64,000 nucleotides of DNA. It comes from Canna indica (taxonomy: Eukaryota; Streptophyta; Magnoliopsida; Zingiberales; Cannaceae). This document shows positions 11,634-22,139 of the stretch, in pieces (the first letter of the stretch is position 1; every line of letters starts with the position of its first letter). Both the position numbers and the translations under genes were made by a program. The stretch is from the NCBI GenBank assembly GCA_034359265.1, contig CP136890.1, positions 31,166,501 through 31,230,500 of the forward strand, in the 5' to 3' direction. The notes under the pieces were generated by a model, which was not told where the DNA came from, did not search any database, and worked only from the letters and a program-made list of their open reading frames with translations.

Positions 11634-11965
11634 TGGACGCTTAATCATGTATTGGAATGAGAATTCACGGAATTCTTTTGGAGTATCTAGTTTAATTTTT
11701 CTGCACGTTGATAGGTTAGTTCTCAACATAACGGCAAAATATATCATATATCAAAGGCAACCCATAAGAAAAAACTAGTAGAGAAATAATGTTTTAAGAA
11801 CAAATCCCAACTTCTAAACAGCGAAAATTAAAACGAAATGACCATCGGATCGCAACAAGAAAAAAATATGTAAATACCGATGCTTGACACACATGAGCAC
11901 TAGTTTTTTTATTTTCGGCACCAGCATCATGTTGCTGCTAATGCTGGTTTCAAATCAACAAGTTG
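11634..11965 (+). repeat. Right half of the MITE-like repeat hosting the hAT
   Basis: The sequence after the hAT duplication matches the reverse complement of 54398-54690, for example 'taatcatgtattggaatgag', which reads 'ctcattccaatacatgatta' there. Together with about 8385-8421 it makes one repeat copy of roughly 370 bp. The copy near 54.4-54.75 kb lacks the hAT. Confidence 0.75.
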
Positions 11966-12480
11966 ATGGCGTCAGAATTTGGGAAACCGGCGCAGGTTCC
12001 GTACACTAAAACGAGTATGATTAATCCAACATCGAAAATACCATATTTTTTCATCCTAATCAAACTTTTAATAAATTACATGGGAGATAAACATATTTTT
12101 CAAATCCTAAATAAGTACTTAAACTAAATAATATTTTAAATATGTACATAAACTTTTAAATGTTACCAACGTTGATATCCTCCTCATCTATCTTTGAAAG
12201 AACTACTTCATTATGCTGATGCGACATGTTAAGCATATCAATACATTGATTGCATGTTATCTTCATTGCAGCTGAGGTATAGTTTTGTGAAAGCTTTTAA
12301 CAAGTCTACCAGATTGACTTGAGCATTTTCTTTTTGTAAAACATTTGAATTCCTTGAAGCAGATGGGGAAACTATTTTATCTGCCAGTTAGAATGAGATA
12401 TGGGACCCATATCTATGTGCGTAAGAGGTGGCGGACAGGGCATGTGTAAATAGAGTAGACTTATGCAGCAGGCCAACTCG
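11966..12480. other. Intergenic region upstream of the heat-shock gene
   Basis: AT-rich with no convincing coding frame. It probably contains the distal promoter of the small heat-shock gene. I found no repeat shared with other parts of the window. Confidence 0.5.
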
Positions 12481-12496
12481 ACTTCAAACCCCGAGT

Positions 12497-12520
12497 TTTC
12501 CAGAAATCGTCAGAACTCAG
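12497..12520 (+). promoter_or_regulatory. Heat-shock element
   Basis: A TTC (12498-12500) and a GAA (12503-12505) are separated by two bases, the core nTTCnnGAAn unit bound by heat-shock factors. Further GAA triplets follow at 12513 and 12520, the latter part of GAAGAA. It lies about 75-85 bp upstream of the TATA box, a usual distance for small heat-shock genes. Confidence 0.65.
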
Positions 12521-12580
12521 AAGAAGCCACGAGAATTATGCAGCAGAGTCTGGAGACTTCAAGCTCCACCGACCGGACCC

Positions 12581-12588
12581 TATAAATA
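12581..12588 (+). promoter_or_regulatory. TATA box of the small heat-shock gene
   Basis: TATAAATA lies 120 bp before the chosen ATG, predicting transcription start near 12612 and a leader of about 90 nt. Its position rules out the longer upstream reading frame as the real start. Confidence 0.75.
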
Positions 12589-12700
12589 TTCTTCATCATC
12601 CCTTACTCCCTTCAATTCGCCAAGACCAAGTAGAAATTATATATATTCCCTGCTCTCAGTCTTCCAATTTCTTCTAGTTAAAGCTTTTAATTTCCCAGCC

Positions 12701-13156
12701 ATGTCGCTCGTCAGGCGCAGCAACGTTTTCGACCCCTTCTCCCTTGACCTGTGGGATCCCTTCGACGCCTTCCGCTCCCTCTCCGAGACCCGCCCCAACT
12801 TCGTCAGCGATACCTCCGCCTTCGCCAACACCCGCATCGATTGGAAGGAGACGCCGGAGGCCCACGTCTTCAAGGCGGACCTCCCCGGGGTGAAGAAGGA
12901 GGAGGTGAAGGTGGAGGTGGAGGAGGGCCGCGTTCTCCAGATCAGCGGCGAGCGCAGCAAGGAGAGTGAGGAGAAGAACGATAAGTGGCACCGAGTGGAG
13001 CGGAGCAGCGGCAAGTTCCTGCGGAGGTTCCGGCTGCCGGAGAACGCTAAAGTGGATCAGGTGAAGGCTACCATGGAGAATGGCGTGCTGACTGTGACTG
13101 TGCCCAAGGAAGAAGTGAAGAAGCCGGAGGTGAAGTCCATTGAAATATCCGGCTGA
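12701..13156 (+). CDS. Cytosolic class I small heat-shock protein (17-kDa type)
   Basis: This is an ATP-independent chaperone that forms oligomers and holds unfolding proteins in a refoldable state during heat stress. The 151-residue product has the class I N-terminal signature ([13 protein letters not shown], residues 2-14) and an alpha-crystallin domain from about residue 45 ([19 protein letters not shown]) to 136. The conserved [11 protein letters not shown] (125-135) and a C-terminal I-x-I motif (SIEISG) are present. There is no targeting peptide, so the cytosol or nucleus is expected. It is intronless and of usual length. The ATG was chosen because the N-terminal signature starts there and the TATA box lies just upstream. 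A heat-shock element suggests HSF-driven induction. It is the only gene in the window that looks intact, and its GC-rich codons contrast with the AT-rich surroundings. Confidence 0.96.
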   Translation: MSLVRRSNVFDPFSLDLWDPFDAFRSLSETRPNFVSDTSAFANTRIDWKETPEAHVFKADLPGVKKEEVKVEVEEGRVLQISGERSKESEEKNDKWHRVERSSGKFLRRFRLPENAKVDQVKATMENGVLTVTVPKEEVKKPEVKSIEISG

Positions 13157-13228
13157 GCTCAATTAATCGATCATCAATCCATGCTTCATGTTTGTGATAA
13201 ATAACATCTTTTGGGTATTGTGGTATCA

Positions 13229-13234
13229 AATAAA
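13229..13234 (+). terminator. Probable polyadenylation signal
   Basis: AATAAA lies 73 bp after the stop codon of the small heat-shock gene. The T- and GT-rich stretch after it suits a plant 3' processing site. Confidence 0.5.
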
Positions 13235-13239
13235 CATGG

Positions 13240-13899
13240 TCGGCGTCTATGTACTTGTAATCTCTGAGTCGAGTGTGTTTTGCTCTGTCGACGAGTCCTG
13301 CGAGCCTGTGTTGATCTTGCACTACCTAGCGTCCTAGCTTTTAAGTCTATATCTTTGTAATGATTAAAAGGTTTATTCTGATATCAGTTCATGTTTAGAT
13401 GTTCTGATATACGAGTCTTCTTTTAGAATTTTCAGTTGAAGTGACATTTAAAAGAACACTGGTTCCATCCGATTTAACGTTGAAATTAATTTTTTGTTCC
13501 ACCACACTAAATCCTTTTCTGGAAAATAATAGGTCGTTTGCAAGTATTAAGCAGTATATGCAACGAGTAATGTCTCCAGTCTCCCCATCTTCATATGAGC
13601 TCATCATGCACATCTCCATGTGAGCTCATCATGCATTGCATTGCTGGCATGGCAATTTGCTATCTAATAAGCTCCTCCCCTGTTTCTTTCAGACTTGTCT
13701 CGCTCTCTATCCCTTTCTCTCATCAGAGGAGTTCCAAAACTAATTAACAACTCTAAGCTTGTCCTCATCTTCAAACGTTACTTAGCAAGAGACCGATCGA
13801 CATCAACACCACCAGTTGAGCTGAAGAGTCATGGTGACATCATTAGGGACCATAGCTACTCAGTCTCTCTCTTCATCTTGTTCCTCCACGTTTCCCTCG
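13240..13899. other. Downstream intergenic sequence
   Basis: No protein family or repeat is recognised. Short open frames at 13395-13922 have no visible domain. Confidence 0.4.
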
Positions 13900-14235
13900 C
13901 AAGAATTTGTGCCACTAATTAAGAAATTCAGGAATGCCACGAATGGGATGACCTATGATGATAGATCTTTTATCTGTGTACCTTTACATCCTCTGCCCCG
14001 AGCTTTCGTGATCAATCCATCAATTTGACATCAGTAGATTGTGAGCCATCCATCTTACTAAAGGGTTTCAGCTCAGAGGACATGTGGTTGTTACAACCAC
14101 TGTCAAGATATCAGATTCCCTTATCGGATGAATTTTCTTTAGTAGAAGCAATGAGTAAGACTTCTAGTTCTAGATCACTTTCTGGTTTTTCTTCAGGAAG
14201 ATGAACTTGCTTCAAATGGTTGACTTTGAACCTAT
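13900..14235 (-). pseudogene. Ty1/copia protease fragment
   Basis: Read on the minus strand, about 14040-14230 gives YLDSGCNNHMSSELKPFSKM, the active-site region (D-S-G) of a copia aspartic protease. The coding signal then fades. No LTR or other pol domain of this copy is nearby, so it is an isolated relic between the heat-shock gene and an L1. Confidence 0.6.
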
Positions 14236-14247
14236 AATTTCACTCAA

Positions 14248-14757
14248 TGTTTTTTTTTTAAGATAAGTGAGGTTAGGTAGTAAGCTTCATTTTATTTCAA
14301 AAAATTTGAAATAAAAGAAGTACAGAGGAACCAGAGGGGACAACGAGGCAAACGCAGCCAAGCCCCCTTGGTATCTGATCCAAATTAGGGGCCAAACATC
14401 CCAGACAAATCGGAAGACCTGCCAATGCATTCAAAACCAGGGGAGCCTGAACCAATAGGCAACAACCCCTTGTACAATAGAGCCAACATTTATAGCTGAA
14501 TGATCGAACACCGCCTTGTTTCTTGTCCGTCACAATACCCAACTCCAAATCAAAGCAGCCTGTTGGACTTTCCGACGCTACAAAATCCCTTCTCGGAGCA
14601 TGGGAGAAGTCGGCAAGGGCCGCCAAGACAGCTCGTATAAAACGTAGCCCAACCTCACCATAGTAACCGTTTCAATTAAGAAAACAGGTGAGATTGAGTT
14701 TCCACAAGGTCACATCAGGGTTAGTGAGTATTCTCGATTAGGATTCCATGCCTCGAT
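14248..14757 (-). mobile_element. L1-type LINE 3' part, separated from 19649-20680 by Copia-1
   Basis: On the minus strand the region reads as the C-terminal part of plant L1 ORF2, with VLWRTRNKAVFDH near 14480-14520. It ends in an A-run (T-run on the plus strand at 14250-14259), the LINE tail. The more N-terminal ORF2 part, in the same orientation, lies beyond Copia-1. The two pieces are one LINE interrupted by the copia insertion. Confidence 0.7.
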
Positions 14758-14804
14758 AGTCGCTCCCTCATTTGTAGCCTATTATTTAGCAGAATCTATA
14801 TGTG
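14758..14804. repeat. 47-bp flanking duplication of Copia-1, left copy
   Basis: The sequence starting AGTCGCTCCCTC and ending ATATGTG is repeated exactly at 19649-19695 on the other side of Copia-1. Copia integrase normally duplicates 5 bp. Confidence 0.9.
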
Positions 14805-15026
14805 TGTAGAAAGATATGTAGGAGAAAGAATAATCTTCTTATTATTCACAATGAGAGACCTCCTATTTATACAACCTAAGTTCCTTCATTTAGGAAACCT
14901 TAATTTAGGAAACAATAAATACAATGAATCCTTATAATCAAGCTAACAATCAATTCCCTCATTATAGCACTTAATTATCTAATTATGACACAATATTCCC
15001 TAATTACAGCAGAATATATTCTAACA
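14805..15026 (-). repeat. Copia-1 3' LTR (222 bp)
   Basis: On the minus strand it runs from TGTTAGAATATATTC to CTTTCTACA. It differs from the other LTR by two substitutions. Confidence 0.93.
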
Positions 15027-15043
15027 CTCCCCCTCAAGCTGGA
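15027..15043 (-). other. Copia-1 polypurine tract
   Basis: The minus strand reads AGCTTGAGGGGGAG directly before the 3' LTR. Confidence 0.85.
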
Positions 15044-18000
15044 GCATAGATGTTAATCATGCCCAGCTTGTTACAAATGTAATCAATTCGAACCCCATTC
15101 AAAGCCTTTGTAAAGATATCTCCTAGTTGATCTTCTGACTTAACATGTTCTGTAGAGATGAATTTCTGTTGAATCTTGTTACGAACAAAGTGGCAATCGA
15201 TTTCAATATGCTTGGTTCTTTCATGAAACACGGGATTGAAAGCGATATGAATGGCAGCTCGATTATCACACCACAACTTTGCTGGTAGAGTAGTCTTAAG
15301 TCCAACTTCACTTAATAGCTGATATATCCATACTATCTCACACACAGTTTGTGCCATAGCTCTATATTCTGATTCTGCACTAGACCGAGATACTACATGT
15401 TGTTTCTTAGTTTTCCATGAAACCAGATTTCCTCCAACAAAGACACAATATCCCGTAATTGACCTTCTATCCATCTTGGATCCTGCCCAATCTGCATCTG
15501 AAAAATATTCAATATCAGTATGTCCATGATTTCCATAAAAAAGACCACGTCCTGGAGCCCCCTTTAAATAACACAAGATTTGTTCTAAAGCATTCCAATG
15601 TTCGATTGTTGGAGAAGACATAAACTGACTAACGACACTAACTGGGTAAGCAATGTCTGGACGAGTCACTGTAAGATAATTTAGCTTTCCAACAAGTCTT
15701 CTGTATCTCTCCGAGTCTTCAAATTATTCACCTTCCTTGGTTAGCTGCAAACCAGGAGTCATTGGTGTACTACATGGCTTAGCACCTAATTTTCCTGTTT
15801 CTGTCAACAAGTCAAGAACATACTTCCTCTGAGACAAGAATATTCCTTTCTTGCTTCTTGTAACCTCAACACCCAAGAAATACTTCAACAACCCCAAATC
15901 TTTTGTCTTAAATCGACTATGAAGAAAGGATTTAAGAGATGAAATACTTGCAGTGTCACTCCCAGTAATAACAATATCATCTACATACACAACTAGTAGG
16001 ATTATGCCAACTTGAGATCGTTTATAAAATACAGAGTGATCACACTTACACATTTGCATTCCAAATTCCTGAACTGCCTCGCTGAATTTCCCAAACCAAG
16101 CACGAGGACTTTGTTTCAAGCCATACAAGGATTTTCGAAGACGACAAACCTTCCCATACTCCCCCTGAGCAACAAATCCAGGTGGTTGCTCCATATAAAC
16201 TTCTTCTTGGAGATCACCATGCAGAAAAGCATTCTTGATATCCAACTGATGTAATGGCCAGCTGAAAGTAGCCGCCATAGAAATGAATAGTCGAACTGAA
16301 GAAAGCTTAGCAACCGGAGAGAAAGTGTCAGAATAGTCAACACCATACACCTGAGCATACCCCTTAGCAACTAGACGAGCTTTCAAACGATCCACTTCAC
16401 CATCAAAATTAGTCTTGATGGCAAACACCCATTTACACCCAATAGCTATCTTCCCTTCAGGTAAGTTCACCAAGTCCCAAGTACCATTACCATCTAATGC
16501 CATCATTTCCTCTACCATTGCAGCGTGCCAGCCAGGATGAGACAAGGCTTCTTTAATAGTTTTAGGAATAGACATAGAATCTAAGGAAGCAATAAAAGAG
16601 CTAGAGGAAGAAGACAGGTGAGCGTATGAAACAAATGATGAAATAGGATAACTACACTGACGTTTACCTTTTCGAAGGGCAATGGATAGATCGAGACTAG
16701 GATCAGGATTATTTGCCACTGGATCTGACGACGAAGAAGCTGGTAAAGTGCATGAGTCCTGAGTCTTTGACCTTCTGGAATACATATGAACAATAGGAGG
16801 TCTAGCAGGTGCACCAAGAGGAACACACTGGGCCACAGTATAAATGAGTAGATCATCTTCCTCCCCCTGACTGTCATAAGTAGAAGATGAAGGAAAGAAA
16901 GGAGTATTTTCATGAAATGTGACAGTAGTGGATACAAGATAACGATTGAGTGTTGGAGAATAACATCTGTATCCTTTCTAAAGACGAGAGTAGCCAAGAA
17001 AAATACATTTCAGAGCTTTGGGATCTAATTTAGTGACCTGAGGACGAACATCACGAACAAAGCATGTACAACCAAATATCTTGGGTTCAATAGGAAACAA
17101 AGATTTAGAAGGAAAGAGCACGATATAAGGGATATCACCATTAAGGACAGAGGAGGGCATACGGTTGATTAAGAAACAAGCTGTTGAAACAGCATCGGCC
17201 CAAAACTCCTTAGGAACTTTCATTTGGAAGAGAAGTGCCCGAGCAACTTCAAGAAGATGTCTATTTTTTCTTTCAGCCACTCCATTTTGAGAAGGTGTAT
17301 CGACGCAAGAAGTTCGGTGGAGAATGCCATTCTGAGTCATGTAGGACTGAAACTTTTCTGAAACATATTCTTTGGCATTATCACTTCTTAATGTACGTAC
17401 AGGAACATTAAATTGAGTTTTTATTTCAGCACAAAAGGCACAAAAATGGGAGAATAACTCAGAACGATTTTTCATTAGATATAACCAAGTAACACGAGAA
17501 TAGTCATCAACAAAGGTAACAAAGTACTTGAAACCAGTTTTGGACATAATTGGACAAGGACCCCAAACATCAGAATGGACTAACTCAAAAGGAGTAATAG
17601 CCCGTTTATTGACTCTAGGACAAGAGGGAAGACGATGGTGTTTGGCAAACTGACATGACTCACAATCTAACGAAGACAAGCTCTGGAACTGAGGATATAA
17701 TTTCTTTAGGGAAGACAAAGAAGGATGTCCCACTTGACAGTGTACCTCAAAAGGGGTGGAAACACTTGAACAAGCAATGGATCGTGGCACCTCTGGATCC
17801 AGGTAGTAGAGACCTCCGGACTCATGACCTTTACCAATAATCTGCTTCGTCATAAGATCCTGAAAGAGACAAATGTCGGAATAAAATGAGATAAAACAAT
17901 TCAATGTACGAGTAAGTTTACTGACAGAGAGTAAATTGAAGGCAAAGTTGGGTAGAATTAAAACATCAGTCAAACAAATAGATGAAGTGGGACTAATAGT

Positions 18001-19116
18001 TCCTGAACCAAGGACAGAAGATGTAGACCCATTTGCTATTGTGACACCGGAAGGAATTGATTTTTGTTCAAAAGAGGTACAAAGTTTTTGATTACCTGTC
18101 ATATGATCTGTGGCACCAGAATCAATGACCCATTTGGAGGATGACGAAGCAAGGCATGTATTGGAGTTACTTGACTCAGCAAGAGTAGTGGTAGAAGCAG
18201 TGGATTTCAATGATTGTTGGTACTGGGTAAACTTGGCATACTCATCTTCAGAGACTAGAATAGTCTTGTAAGAAGAAGTCGCAACATGAGCAGATGGATC
18301 ACGCTGAGACTTACTTTGTAGTTTCTTGCATGTATATTTTGTGTGGCCTGGCTCATGGCAATAATAACATACAATGCTTGACTCTTGTCTACGAGAATCA
18401 TCTTTGTTGCGATAACTTGTCCTTCCTCCTCGATAACCACCTCGACCATTGTGACGACTAACAAGAGCACTAGTATGAATTTGAGACACCTGTGAGGATT
18501 CTGTACGAAGAAGTCTTGAAAAGGTATCTTGTAAAGATGATATCTCAGATCCAGAAAGAAATTGAGATCGAACACTCTCAAGTTCTGGAGGAAGTCCTGC
18601 AAGAAAACTTATAACAGCCATCTGTTCTCGTTGGGCCTGTTGAACTCTCATATCAGGACTAAAAGGCAACAAAACATTAAGTTCCTCATAAATCCTTTTA
18701 AAATCCATAAAGTAGGCTGTTAGAGACTTATCCTGTTTCTCAGCACGATAGAACGCCTTACAGACTTCATAGATACGAGAAATATTCCCTTTATCAGAGT
18801 ACAAAAATTCTAAATAATCCATTAATTCTTTAACAAACTCACAGTGATTGATCAAACTTACTATCTCACTGTTAATGGAGTTCCGAATCTGCAAGATCAG
18901 TCGTGCATCATCTCTAAGCCAAGTTTGCCTAGTATGATCGGTAGGAGGTTCATTGGTGAGATGATCATCCTTATCCATGCTCCTGGCATAAACTCGAACT
19001 GTTTTGCTCCAATCAAAATAATTTAAACCATTAAGTTTATGCTCCGTAATCCTTGACATTACTGGAATCATATCAGTCACTACCAAAGATTTATTCTCTA
19101 CCCCAAATTCTGTCAT
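15034..19116 (-). pseudogene. Copia-1 gag-pol polyprotein, two nonsense codons
   Basis: A single reading frame of 1361 codons encodes the whole polyprotein. Gag (KLNGLNYFDWSK) ends with an intact CCHC knuckle (CYYCHEPGHTKYTC, about 18324-18372). The protease has IDSGATDHM (about 18105-18135). Integrase has the D-D-E residues in HSDVWG, SDNAKEY and GVAERKN (about 17570, 17385, 17275). Reverse transcriptase has YVDD (15976-15987), and RNase H starts DADWAG (about 15480). The only breaks are a TAG at 16978-16980, between integrase and reverse transcriptase, and a TAA at 15724-15726, before RNase H. No frameshift is visible. The start was taken at MTEFGVENK, since codons before it are hydrophobic and lie in the leader. 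With two stops it probably cannot move without help in trans. Confidence 0.9.
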
Positions 19117-19420
19117 CTTCAATGTTAATGACCAAAAAGGAAAAAAAAAAATAAATTCCAACAAGAGCGAGATCTAAAATATCCGGCAAGTAACCAACAA
19201 AGAACAAAACCTCCAATAAGAAGATCAGGCACACGTTCGGAATCCGCCGGTTGGAATTTGCAGATCCGCCGATCAGGGACTGGACAACCTCCTGAGCTCG
19301 GCGATGAGGACAAATATTGGCGGGCAGGGGATACACGATCTCTCCTGATCGCGAAGACACACGATCCTTCTAATCGTGATTTCTACCTCTTCAAGCAACA
19401 GAAGAATGGAAGAATGACAT

Positions 19421-19432
19421 GCTCTGATACCA
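19421..19432 (-). other. Copia-1 primer-binding site
   Basis: The minus strand reads TGGTATCAGAGC, complementary to the 3' end of initiator tRNA-Met, directly next to the 5' LTR. Confidence 0.9.
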
Positions 19433-19648
19433 TGTAGAAAGATATGTAGGAGAAAGAATAATCTTCTTATTATTCACAATGAGAGACCTCCTATTTATAC
19501 AACCTAGGTTCCTTCATTTAGGAAACCTTAATTTAGGAAACAATAAATACAATGAATCCCTATAATCAAGCTAACAATCAATTCCCTCATTATAGCACTT
19601 AATTATCTAATTATGACACAATATTCCCTAATTACAGCAGAATATATT
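19433..19648 (-). repeat. Copia-1 5' LTR, first six bases missing
   Basis: Matches 14805-15020 with two differences (G for A in 'cctaagttcc'; C for T in 'atccttataa'). The expected terminal TGTTAG at the outer edge is absent; the 47-bp flanking repeat begins there instead. Confidence 0.9.
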
Positions 19649-19695
19649 AGTCGCTCCCTCATTTGTAGCCTATTATTTAGCAGAATCTATATGTG
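19649..19695. repeat. 47-bp flanking duplication of Copia-1, right copy
   Basis: Exact match to 14758-14804. Confidence 0.9.
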
Positions 19696-20680
19696 GATAA
19701 TCATCTTTAGGGGCTATCCAGCCTTCCAGAGGTGACGCCCAACCTCCCCGGTGATCCCGCATTCAATGAGCATGCAGTACATCAATTTCGTTGAGAAGCA
19801 CCCATTTGTACTCCAACGCTAGAGTTGTGAGTCGTCGGAATCCATGAAGATAGGATGACCTAGAAGGTTCAAGAAACCAGTCAATCTGTCTAGGTGCACC
19901 TCCACGATCCAACTGGCATGTCCCAAAACGTTACCAACTCAAAAAACACTTTTATCGTCACTTTTTGCATACCAAAACAATCATGAATGTCCAAGAAAAT
20001 GGTAGATAACTTGCTGTTGACAAACCACTGTTCGTGCCAAAAGTCCATAGAGCCCCCTCTCCCAATCCTAACCTCCAGCCCGAGCGAGAAAGGGTGCTTA
20101 GCGGCAATACTTCCTTTCTAAATGCTAGACCAAGCTGTCATGCTATACGCCTCATACCAAGCTTTCCTCCGGAAATACTTATGCCTAACAATGTCCCCTC
20201 ACAGATGGTCGCAACCGGTAGCTACACACCACCACCAGCAACCTAGCCTGACGATGTTATTCAATGCGAAGTCGAGGATACTGAGACCTCCATTGCGGCG
20301 GAGGTTGGTGATTACATCTGAACAAATCGGTGCATGAGAAGATTTGCGGTCCATGCTGCCACTCCAGAGAAATAGGCTTCTCCTCCTGTCAAATTCGACG
20401 CGCACCAACACTGGCATTTTGAAGATGGACAAAAAATAACTTGGCAGGCTGCTTAGCACATTATTGATCAGAGTGAGCATCCCTCCCCTTGAAAGTAGAT
20501 GCTTTTCCAATTAGCGAGCCTCATGTTCACCTTATCTAGGATCAAGTTACAGTTGCTTCTATTAATTAGACCATTATTCCTTAGGGGAACACCCAGATAT
20601 TGGACGGGGAACCCTTGCTCTTTGCATCCCATGGCTGCATCCAAAGAGACATTTGGATCCCCTAGGCAACTGATAACGGC
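19649..20680 (-). mobile_element. L1-type LINE, reverse-transcriptase C-terminal part
   Basis: On the minus strand 20199-20510 reads as the segment after the L1 catalytic core (RGGMLTLINNVLSSLPSYFL, RRRSLFLWSG, NGGLSILDFALNN). Upstream 20520-20640 gives YLGVPLRNN in another frame. The part nearest Copia-1 is degenerate. It continues past the copia element to its A-tail at 14250. Confidence 0.75.
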
Positions 20681-20999
20681 AGATAATTTTATTCAATGTG
20701 CGCATATCTTTTACAGTAGAGACACTGTAGTTTCTTTTGCAGATTAAAGTGATTCTTGGGATGACTTGAATTAGACATTTTTTGTTCAAATTCTACATAT
20801 TCCCGACTTTCGGAGTGATCTCCATTCTCGTCGAATCTTTTGTTATGAAAAATATTTTTCTTAGGCCTTTATTGTTAAAAAGTTACAACTGAAAAGCTTC
20901 CTCTTCTCTAGCCTCCTGGTGTCCCTTCATTCTATTCACATGAGACAGAAGAGAACTCAAAAGTTCATCTGAGGTCATCTCCACAACAATTTTTTAAAA
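20680..20999 (-). pseudogene. Old copia gag, C-terminal part with zinc knuckle
   Basis: The minus strand reads VEMTSDELLSSLLSHVNRMK (about 20925-20985), then a broken CCHC knuckle, CLYCKRYAHIE with the final cysteine replaced (about 20690-20730). This matches the end of a copia gag. The N-terminal part of the same kind of gag is at 21500-21771 in the same orientation, so an insertion of about 500 bp appears to split one gag. Confidence 0.6.
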
Positions 21000-21499
21000 A
21001 AGGGGCATAAAAAATCAATTTGAAACCAGCGCTTGAAACTCGCAGGCGCCGGATACTTGACAAACTGACGCCTAAAAGGCGTCGGTATCGAGAAATCGAT
21101 GCCTATATGGCGCCAGTATCGAGAAATCAATGCCTATATGGTGCCAGTTTATATGGAACAGGCGCCAGCACAAATTGGCGCACAAAAATTTTGAAATTGG
21201 CGCTTCAAAATTTTTTTCTTATGTTTTTTAATTTTAAAAATAATATAAAACAAAAAAAATAAAATTTTAGTCACACATTGAAAAATAAAATAAAATAGTT
21301 TTTAGTTATTATAAATATAATATAATTTAGTCTCACATCATTTAATATTTTTTCTTTTACTTTTAAACATTATAAATATATTGGTAGACTTAAAAAAAAT
21401 TTATCTACTTATAAAATATCAATATTAATTTTGAACATTATATTAATATGATAAAATATAAATATTTATTTATATATATATAATAAAATGCCTATGATG
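21000..21499. mobile_element. Unclassified insertion splitting the old gag
   Basis: The left 180 bp is GC-richer and full of GGCGCC, GGCGTC and TGGCGC motifs. The rest is AT-rich without coding potential. It sits between two halves of a gag. No terminal repeats were recognised, so the class is unknown. Confidence 0.35.
21085..21146. repeat. Two tandem 31-bp repeats
   Basis: Units 21085-21115 and 21116-21146, beginning GTATCGAGAAATC and ending GCCA, differ at two positions. They contain ATCGAT and GGCGCC palindromes. Confidence 0.9.
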
Positions 21500-21772
21500 G
21501 TGCGCCTGAATTCATATTTAAGCCCTAGAAAAGAGTCGGTTTCTCAATTAAAATGGGTCGGTATTCTAATATTTTATTGTAGTACTCCTTGGTGTTGTTT
21601 CCTTCCTCCATCGCGACTGCCACGTGATCGAATTTTTTAGGAGAGAATCTTTTCCACAACTTTCTGCTCGCTAACATCTTCTCCATACCTCCAGATTTCA
21701 TGTATATTGGAGAAGTACACATTCAAATCTTCATCATCTTTCGTAAAGCTGCTCTCAAACTTTCTTGATAAG
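21500..21772 (-). pseudogene. Old copia gag, UBN2 part
   Basis: The minus strand reads RYGEDVSEQKVVEKIL, then in a shifted frame KKFDHVAVAMEEGNNTKEY. This is the conserved UBN2 core of copia gag. It is cut at 21772 by the LTR of Copia-2, which therefore inserted later. Confidence 0.65.
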
Positions 21773-22104
21773 TGTTGGAAAAGAGGAGTTACAACTGGGT
21801 GGAGCAGTCTTAAGGAGAGTTACAGTTGAGGAATGAACAAGAAAGAAGAAAATTGTGTGGACTTTACAAAATCACTACTTGTTATTGCTTATCCATGCAT
21901 TGAGATACATTATATTTAAAGACTTAAAAACGACTGTTACATGATCACCATAATGCAATATTAAACTGCCATTAAAACATAAGTTACATAATCAACTTAA
22001 ATGAGAAACATAATGCCAACATAATGGGCCACCATTAGAGCTAATTATTCGATACTAAAGACACTTAATAGCTTGGTTTACTAGAGTCTTTTCATATTCC
22101 AACA
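21773..22104 (-). repeat. Copia-2 3' LTR (332 bp)
   Basis: Runs TGTTGGAATATG to CTTTTCCAACA on the minus strand, a proper TGTTGG...CCAACA pair. A polypurine tract (TTTAAGGGAGG) adjoins it at about 22105-22117. The matching 5' LTR was not found on the right side. Confidence 0.8.
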
Positions 22105-22139
22105 GCCTCCCTTAAACCGAGCTCATCTTGACAGTGCCG

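Larger units (their letters stand above)
14805..19648 (-). mobile_element. Copia-1: nearly intact young Ty1/copia element
   Basis: Minus-strand element with a 3' LTR (14805-15026), polypurine tract, one long gag-pol frame broken only by two stop codons, initiator-tRNA-Met primer site and 5' LTR (19433-19648). The LTRs differ at two of 216 aligned positions, so it inserted recently. The 5' LTR lacks its first six bases. The element sits inside an L1 and is flanked by a 47-bp direct repeat. The assignment rests on the domain order protease, integrase, reverse transcriptase, RNase H. Confidence 0.93.

Noticed and set aside
12428..12700. N-terminal extension of the small heat-shock frame by 91 codons
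   Set aside because: It spans the TATA box and leader, has no domain, and the family N-terminal signature begins at the ATG at 12701.
12637..13162. Long antisense frames opposite the heat-shock gene
   Set aside because: They arise from GC-rich codon bias of the real gene and show no family features.
13695..13922. Possible small protein gene
   Set aside because: No domain, promoter or conserved feature; composition like its non-coding surroundings.
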